Assembly (NCBI RefSeq): GCF_000721105.1
Contig: NZ_JOEV01000056.1
Location: 1-42,563, forward strand
Reading direction: 5' to 3'
DNA length: 42,563 nt
Source: Streptomyces cellulosae
GTDB lineage: Bacteria; Actinomycetota; Actinomycetes; Streptomycetales; Streptomycetaceae
The position numbers were made by a program, and so were the translations under genes. Shown piece by piece: positions 39,300 through 42,563 of the stretch. The notes beneath the pieces are model-generated. The model did not search any database and was not told the DNA's origin. It saw only the letters and a program-made list of their open reading frames with translations. How positions within the stretch are numbered: position 1 is the stretch's first letter; every line of letters begins with the position of its first letter.

Positions 39300-39862
39300 T
39301 CAGCGCCCTTGTTCGAGTTCTTCCTGTGCCTTGCGAGTGGCTTCCTCGTAGGCGTCCAGCCAGTCCAGCAGCGCGTCCGTCTCATCGACGGTGCACGCGT
39401 CCCAGTCGCGCGGCCGCATGCCGAGCAGGTGGGCCGCGTCGCCCAGCCGCCTCAGTCGGCGACGGGCAGCTGGGCTTTTCCCTCGTCGTCCGGATCCTCG
39501 AACGCGGCGGCGATCTCCTCGTCGAGCTTGGCCAGGACCGCTTCACGCTGGTCACCGGAGGCAGCATCGGCGGCCGATTCCCTGATCTGGATCAGCTCGC
39601 CCTTGCTGTACTCCAGCGTCAGCTCGTCCCACGCGAAGTCGACGTCGTCCCACTTCACGCCGGGATGCTCGCGCTTGAGGAAGGTGTACAGCAGCGCCCG
39701 CCGGCACAGAGACGAGCCCTGGACGACTTCCTTGGTGAAGTCGGACCAGTTGCGTTCGGTGCGCCGCTCGATCCACTCCCGCTCGGCGCTCATGATTTTG
39801 CGGGGGTTGTACTTCCACCGCTTGGGCTCGTCGCTGCCCTCGGGGCTGTAGACCAGGAACAC
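39300..39862 (-). CDS. tail assembly chaperone, long form made by -1 frameshift
   Basis: The short gene continues in the -1 frame from the slippery heptamer at 39476-39482. The extension runs KSPARRRLRRLGDAAHLLGM, then the helical TDALLDWLDAYEEATRKAQE, and ends ELEQGR at the TGA 39300-39302. This is the classical G/GT arrangement of siphovirus tail chaperones, which guide tape-measure polymerisation of the tail tube. The extension has no ribosome site of its own that would be needed for a separate gene. Confidence 0.8.
39452..39862 (-). CDS. tail assembly chaperone, short form (G-like)
   Basis: This is a 136-residue protein; it starts with GTG at 39860-39862. It is acidic and helical (EREWIERRTERNWSDFTKEV, later VKWDDVDFAWDELTLEYSKG). 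It ends in the zero frame with EGKAQLPVAD a few codons past the slippery site. Position between the tail tube genes and the tape measure gene is diagnostic. In a fraction of translations the ribosome slips to make the long form. Confidence 0.85.
   Translation of the reverse strand: MFLVYSPEGSDEPKRWKYNPRKIMSAEREWIERRTERNWSDFTKEVVQGSSLCRRALLYTFLKREHPGVKWDDVDFAWDELTLEYSKGELIQIRESAADAASGDQREAVLAKLDEEIAAAFEDPDDEGKAQLPVAD
39476..39482 (-). promoter_or_regulatory. programmed -1 frameshift heptamer GGGAAAA
   Basis: On the minus strand the zero frame reads GAG GGA AAA GCC, giving the X XXY YYZ heptamer G GGA AAA. Slippage moves both tRNAs to GGG AAA and continues in the frame that is open to 39300. 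This matches the slippery sequences known for siphovirus chaperones. Confidence 0.85.
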
Positions 39863-39875
39863 GGGTGCTCGCTCT

Positions 39876-40385
39876 CTATCCGGCCCGCGACGCGATGCGC
39901 CGGGCCATGTTCTCCATGGCCGCCTCGACGGCCTCTTTGTAGTGGGACTCGCGGCCCTCGAAGCTGCGGTCGAACCACTCGGGCTTTCCGCGCTGCTGCG
40001 CCCATACCTCGCGGTTGCCGTACACGGGGTGGCGCCAGCCGCCCGCCCTGTTCAGCCGCTTCGGGGCGTTGGGGAAGTTGCGGATGTTCTTGGTCTTGAA
40101 GGCCTTCACCCTGGCCCCGGACCACCGGCCGCCGAGTTTCACCTCGGGCCGGATCTTCTTGGCGACGGAGGCCCGCAGCGCGGGTGCCGTGGGCAGGCCC
40201 GCTGAGGCCATCGCCATGATGCTGCTCTTGGCCTCAGCTGCCGCGGGCTTGAGGGCCTCGCGCATGTTCGCGGCCAGCTCCTTGCGCAGCGCCTTGCCGT
40301 CCTCCTCGGCGCGGATCGCGCGCGTCAGGGCAGCGAGGCCCTCGTGCGTCTCCACGCCGAGCGAGAACGGCGGCCCACTGGCCAT
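39876..40385 (-). CDS. minor structural protein, possibly HK97 gp10-like
   Basis: This is a 169-residue protein; the ATG at 40383-40385 overlaps the upstream stop by one base (TGATG). It is basic, with ALRASVAKKIRPEVKLGGRW in the middle, Trp-rich GGWRHPVYGNREVWAQQRG after it, and a helical end (MENMARRIASRAG). The pattern resembles gp10-like tail completion proteins, but the place after the tail tube genes is unusual for that family. A virion role is likely from position. Confidence 0.65.
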   Translation of the reverse strand: MASGPPFSLGVETHEGLAALTRAIRAEEDGKALRKELAANMREALKPAAAEAKSSIMAMASAGLPTAPALRASVAKKIRPEVKLGGRWSGARVKAFKTKNIRNFPNAPKRLNRAGGWRHPVYGNREVWAQQRGKPEWFDRSFEGRESHYKEAVEAAMENMARRIASRAG

Positions 40386-40795
40386 CAGACCGTGGCCCTC
40401 ACCACGGCCCCCGACGTGGGGAAGGACTGCGACACAGAAGCCTCGTCGCCGACCGAACCGGTGATCGGGCTCCAGCCCTTGATGAGGATGCTGCCGGTGT
40501 ACTTCGGGTTGGACGTGCTGACCGCGCCCTGGTCGGCGCGCACTTCGAACGGGACGACGGTGCCGAGCAGCGGCCACATGATGGCGTCGAGCTGGGTGGC
40601 GGCGAAGTCCTGGAGGAACTCGCAGCCCAGTTCACCGGACTTGAGGCCGCCGATGACTTCCTTCCAGCCGAGGGAGGCGAAGGTGGTGACGTCCTTGTCC
40701 TCCACCTCGACGGCGATCTCCGCCTTCTTGGTGAAGGTGTTGAGGACGTTCGCGTTGATGCTGAGGTACTGGGCGAGCAGGACCATCTTGGGCAT
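40385..40795 (-). CDS. tail-tube-like protein, short paralog
   Basis: This is a 136-residue protein with ATG at 40793-40795. It shares a clear pattern with the next gene: VEVEDKDVTTFASLGWKEVI here versus STEVEDKDSTNYASQGWKET there. GGLKSGELGCEF and a Gly-Val-Pro segment follow in register. It ends about where the longer paralog adds an extra domain. One of the two likely forms the tail tube; the other may be a tail-tip or minor tube protein, or the two may co-polymerise. Confidence 0.75.
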   Translation of the reverse strand: MPKMVLLAQYLSINANVLNTFTKKAEIAVEVEDKDVTTFASLGWKEVIGGLKSGELGCEFLQDFAATQLDAIMWPLLGTVVPFEVRADQGAVSTSNPKYTGSILIKGWSPITGSVGDEASVSQSFPTSGAVVRATV

Positions 40796-40826
40796 GACGG
40801 GTTTCCCCTTTCAGGGCATGGCGACA

Positions 40827-40845
40827 GGCCCGACATGGCCGGGCC
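40827..40845 (-). terminator. hairpin between the tail-tube paralogs
   Basis: GGCCCG (40827-40832) and CGGGCC (40840-40845) flank a 7-nt loop in the 67-base gap between the paralogs. It may act as a partial terminator that sets their ratio. Confidence 0.45.
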
Positions 40846-40862
40846 GCAGGGGTTGGGGTCGG

Positions 40863-41600
40863 CTACTGGATACCGAGGGATGCGGCGAACAGGAAGCTGG
40901 GCGTGGTGCCGGAGATCGTCCAGGCGATCCGCCACCAGGTATCCGTGATCGCCGTGCCGTCGGTGCGCAGGATCTGCCCGCCGGCCGCCGTCGCCGCGGT
41001 GAACGTCACCCGTGTGGTGGGCGCCGCGAAAGTGTTGTCCACGCTGGACTCGACGCGGGCCGTCAGGCTCGGCGTGGTGCCGGCCACGGACAGGACATGC
41101 AGGGCGGCGTACAGCCGCTTGCCCGCCGCCACGGCGCCCAGATTCAGGCCGGTGCCCGTGCCGGTGGCGGTGCGGGCGGTACCGGGCGGGTGGGCGAACT
41201 GCCCGCGCACCAGCGGCCAGCTGCTCTTCGCGGTGCTGGTCCACGGGGCGATCTCGCCGACCGATTCGCCGATCTTGTAGTCGGCGCGCAGCGCGCTGGT
41301 GAAGTACGCCAGGTCACCCACGGCGGCGCCGTTGTTGGCGCTGATCGACCAGGGCCCGACGCCTCCGAGTGTCGCCCAGGACGCGTCGTCGACCTTGGTG
41401 GCGTCGAGGGCCTCCCACTGTCCCTCGCCAGAGATCTCGGCGGAGGCGAGCCCGCCCATCGTCTCCTTCCAGCCCTGGCTGGCGTAGTTCGTGCTGTCCT
41501 TGTCCTCGACCTCGGTCGACAGCTCGATCTTGTTGGATGCGGCGGTCAGGTCGGCGGCGACCGCGAAGCACCTGACGTTGGTCAGGACCGTCTTGGCCAC
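40863..41600 (-). CDS. major tail tube protein, long paralog
   Basis: This is a 245-residue protein starting with GTG at 41598-41600. The first ~140 residues match the tail-tube pattern shared with the short paralog, including IELSTEVEDKDSTNYASQGW and a final WPLVRGQF. The C-terminal ~100 residues are an added beta-rich domain (KRLYAALHVLSVAGTTPSLT and on), like the Ig-like or carbohydrate-binding domains displayed on tails. It follows the tail terminator gene, where major tail proteins are normally encoded. Confidence 0.78.
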   Translation of the reverse strand: MAKTVLTNVRCFAVAADLTAASNKIELSTEVEDKDSTNYASQGWKETMGGLASAEISGEGQWEALDATKVDDASWATLGGVGPWSISANNGAAVGDLAYFTSALRADYKIGESVGEIAPWTSTAKSSWPLVRGQFAHPPGTARTATGTGTGLNLGAVAAGKRLYAALHVLSVAGTTPSLTARVESSVDNTFAAPTTRVTFTAATAAGGQILRTDGTAITDTWWRIAWTISGTTPSFLFAASLGIQ

Positions 41601-41601
41601 G

Positions 41602-41826
41602 TCACTCCTCCTCGCGGTCTGCTGCCTTGCGGCGGCGCGGTGCGGTGGTCTTCTCCTCGGCGGGAGCCTCGGCGCCGTCCTGGTCGGCGACCTCCTCGGC
41701 GACGCCGGAGGCGACCAGGTGCGCCGCCTCGGCGGTGGGCAGGTCGGCGGTCTCGCCCTTGCCGGGCCAGGGCTCGCCGTTGCGGGCCGCGCCCTCGGGC
41801 ATGTCGACCGTCATGCGGATCCTCAT
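41602..41826 (-). CDS. small protein between tail terminator and tail tube
   Basis: This is a 74-residue protein; the ATG at 41824-41826 overlaps the upstream stop (ATGA). The start is MRIRMTVDMPEGAARNGEPW, followed by a Glu/Ala-rich helix and a basic end (TTAPRRRKAADREEE). A charged low-complexity tail like this is also seen in the protein at 427-675. Function is unknown, probably structural or assembly-related. Confidence 0.68.
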   Translation of the reverse strand: MRIRMTVDMPEGAARNGEPWPGKGETADLPTAEAAHLVASGVAEEVADQDGAEAPAEEKTTAPRRRKAADREEE

Positions 41827-42272
41827 GCGTTCCCCTCTCCGATGACTTTGATCATCAGCTCGGCGCCCACGTAGGTGGAGCCGGCGTGCTCGTACCAGCG
41901 ATAGCCCTGCACGCGCATCACGTGCAGGTCGTGGGCCAGGCCGCCCAGCGCGTACTCGCCGGGCGCGCCGCGGGCCAGTTCGATCGTCTGCTTCAGCGAG
42001 GCCGGGCCGGAGCCGGACAGCATCGCGTCGAGGGTGCGCTGGGCGAACTGGTCGTCCGGCCGGGCGACCAGGACGCGGGTGGTGAAGGTGAGTTCGTCCA
42101 GGCCCCGCGCCATGGCCTTGTCGAAGTCCTGTTCGTACTCGGCGACGAAGAAGTGCGGCGCGATGACGCTGTCCGGCACATAGCTGGTGCACGTCAGCTT
42201 GGCCAGGCCGTCGGGCAGGACGACGGCCCGGGCCGCCTCGGCGATCGCCTCACGGACGGCGGAGATCTGCAC
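41823..42272 (-). CDS. tail terminator-like protein
   Basis: This is a 149-residue protein with GTG at 42270-42272. The mix MQISAVREAIAEAARAVVLP, an acidic beta region (FFVAEYEQDFDKAMARGLDE) and GYRWYEHAGSTYVGAELMIK fits tail terminator or tail-to-head joining proteins. It lies between the head-tail connector and the tail tube genes, where the terminator is expected. The direct evidence is position plus size. Confidence 0.7.
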   Translation of the reverse strand: MQISAVREAIAEAARAVVLPDGLAKLTCTSYVPDSVIAPHFFVAEYEQDFDKAMARGLDELTFTTRVLVARPDDQFAQRTLDAMLSGSGPASLKQTIELARGAPGEYALGGLAHDLHVMRVQGYRWYEHAGSTYVGAELMIKVIGEGNA

Positions 42273-42281
42273 GCTTGCCTC

Positions 42282-42563
42282 CTATCCGAATCCGGGGAGG
42301 ATGTACGGCTCGATCAGCGCCCACACGTCCGGGTCACGGCGCGAGAGGTTGCGCACGCCCCACTCGGCCGAACCGATGATGCCCTCGGGGCTGTCCTTGC
42401 GCTTGTAGAGGCGGGTGGCCTGGATCAGGGCCGCCTCGGTGATGTCGTCGGGAACGGCTGGCCACCCGAAACGGGCAGTGACCCGGACGCGCGTCGTGCC
42501 GCTTCTCCCGCTGCCCCAACTGCCCCGCCGCAGCAGACCGGTTACCGGCCGGCCGTCGGCGAG
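42282..42563 (-). CDS. head-tail connector protein, C-terminal part (crosses circular junction)
   Basis: This is the end of the gene whose start is at 420. The frame passes the junction: position 1 is followed by 42464 without a frame change. The unique part contains DDITEAALIQATRLYKRKDS, a helix typical of gp6-like connectors, and ends VWALIEPYILPGFG at the TAG (42282-42284). The first 33 codons shown here duplicate those at 1-99. Confidence 0.75.
   Translation of the reverse strand, partial: LADGRPVTGLLRRGSWGSGRSGTTRVRVTARFGWPAVPDDITEAALIQATRLYKRKDSPEGIIGSAEWGVRNLSRRDPDVWALIEPYILPGFG
42465..42563. repeat. 99-bp terminal direct repeat, right copy
   Basis: This is identical to bases 1-99. 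Coordinates from 42465 on should be dropped when the sequence is closed into a circle. Confidence 0.95.

Noticed and set aside
39452..39500. A sequencing frameshift or broken chaperone gene
   Set aside because: A canonical slippery heptamer sits in the right frame and tail chaperone genes are known for programmed -1 shifts, so the apparent break is expected.

Overview
The window is a complete temperate tailed-phage genome from a high-GC actinomycete, most probably Streptomyces. The evidence is the very high GC third-position bias, GTG and TTG starts behind GGAGG-type ribosome sites, and an attachment core that copies the 3' half of a tRNA-Arg(CCU). It also carries families typical of Streptomyces and its phages and plasmids: XRE-DUF5753, DUF6879, DUF2637 and DUF6011. 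The first 99 bases are repeated exactly at the end (1-99 = 42465-42563), so the contig closes into a circle of 42,464 bp. One gene, the head-tail connector, crosses the junction and reads through it in frame.

Nearly everything is on the minus strand and is transcribed from high to low coordinates. Reading that way from the genetic switch at 23.1 kb, the early region (23.1-14.2 kb) is a chain of small genes, most joined by ATGA, GTGA or TGATG overlaps. It holds a Cro-like regulator, helix-turn-helix and zinc-finger proteins, a DnaQ-type exonuclease, an Arr-like ADP-ribosyltransferase, a replication initiator with iteron-like repeats inside its own gene, and a MazG-like pyrophosphohydrolase. 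Next (14.1-8.8 kb) comes a block resembling a Streptomyces plasmid transfer region: a DUF2637/Spd-like membrane protein, several tiny membrane proteins and an FtsK/TraB-type translocase, followed by a repeat-rich gap. From 8.6 to 6.4 kb there are small genes, a lipoprotein, an HNH endonuclease and the small terminase.

The late region runs from 6.4 kb down to 1, across the circular junction, and from 42.5 to 29.3 kb. It has the order of a long-tailed (siphovirus) HK97-type phage: large terminase, a 58-residue membrane protein, portal, prohead protease, major capsid, connector, tail terminator, two paralogous tail-tube-like proteins, tail assembly chaperones with a canonical -1 slippery site (GGGAAAA), tape measure, a 1485-residue tail protein with LamG-like domains, endolysin, holin-like protein, and a membrane-anchored collagen-like protein. 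A hairpin terminator closes it at 29.25 kb.

The plus-strand lysogeny segment (23.26-25.63 kb) encodes the repressor, an unknown protein and a tyrosine integrase. It is followed by attP, flanked by arm-type direct repeats. In a lysogen, the genes at 26.3-29.2 kb would lie at the prophage end distal to the integrase. They include an XRE regulator behind two clear palindromes, a DUF6879 fusion protein, an XRE-DUF5753 regulator and two unknown proteins, and look like lysogenic cargo.

The most unusual points are the plasmid-transfer-like module in a phage genome, the intragenic iterons, the Arr-like enzyme, a 27-residue coupled membrane micropeptide, and the multi-copy operators in the switch.
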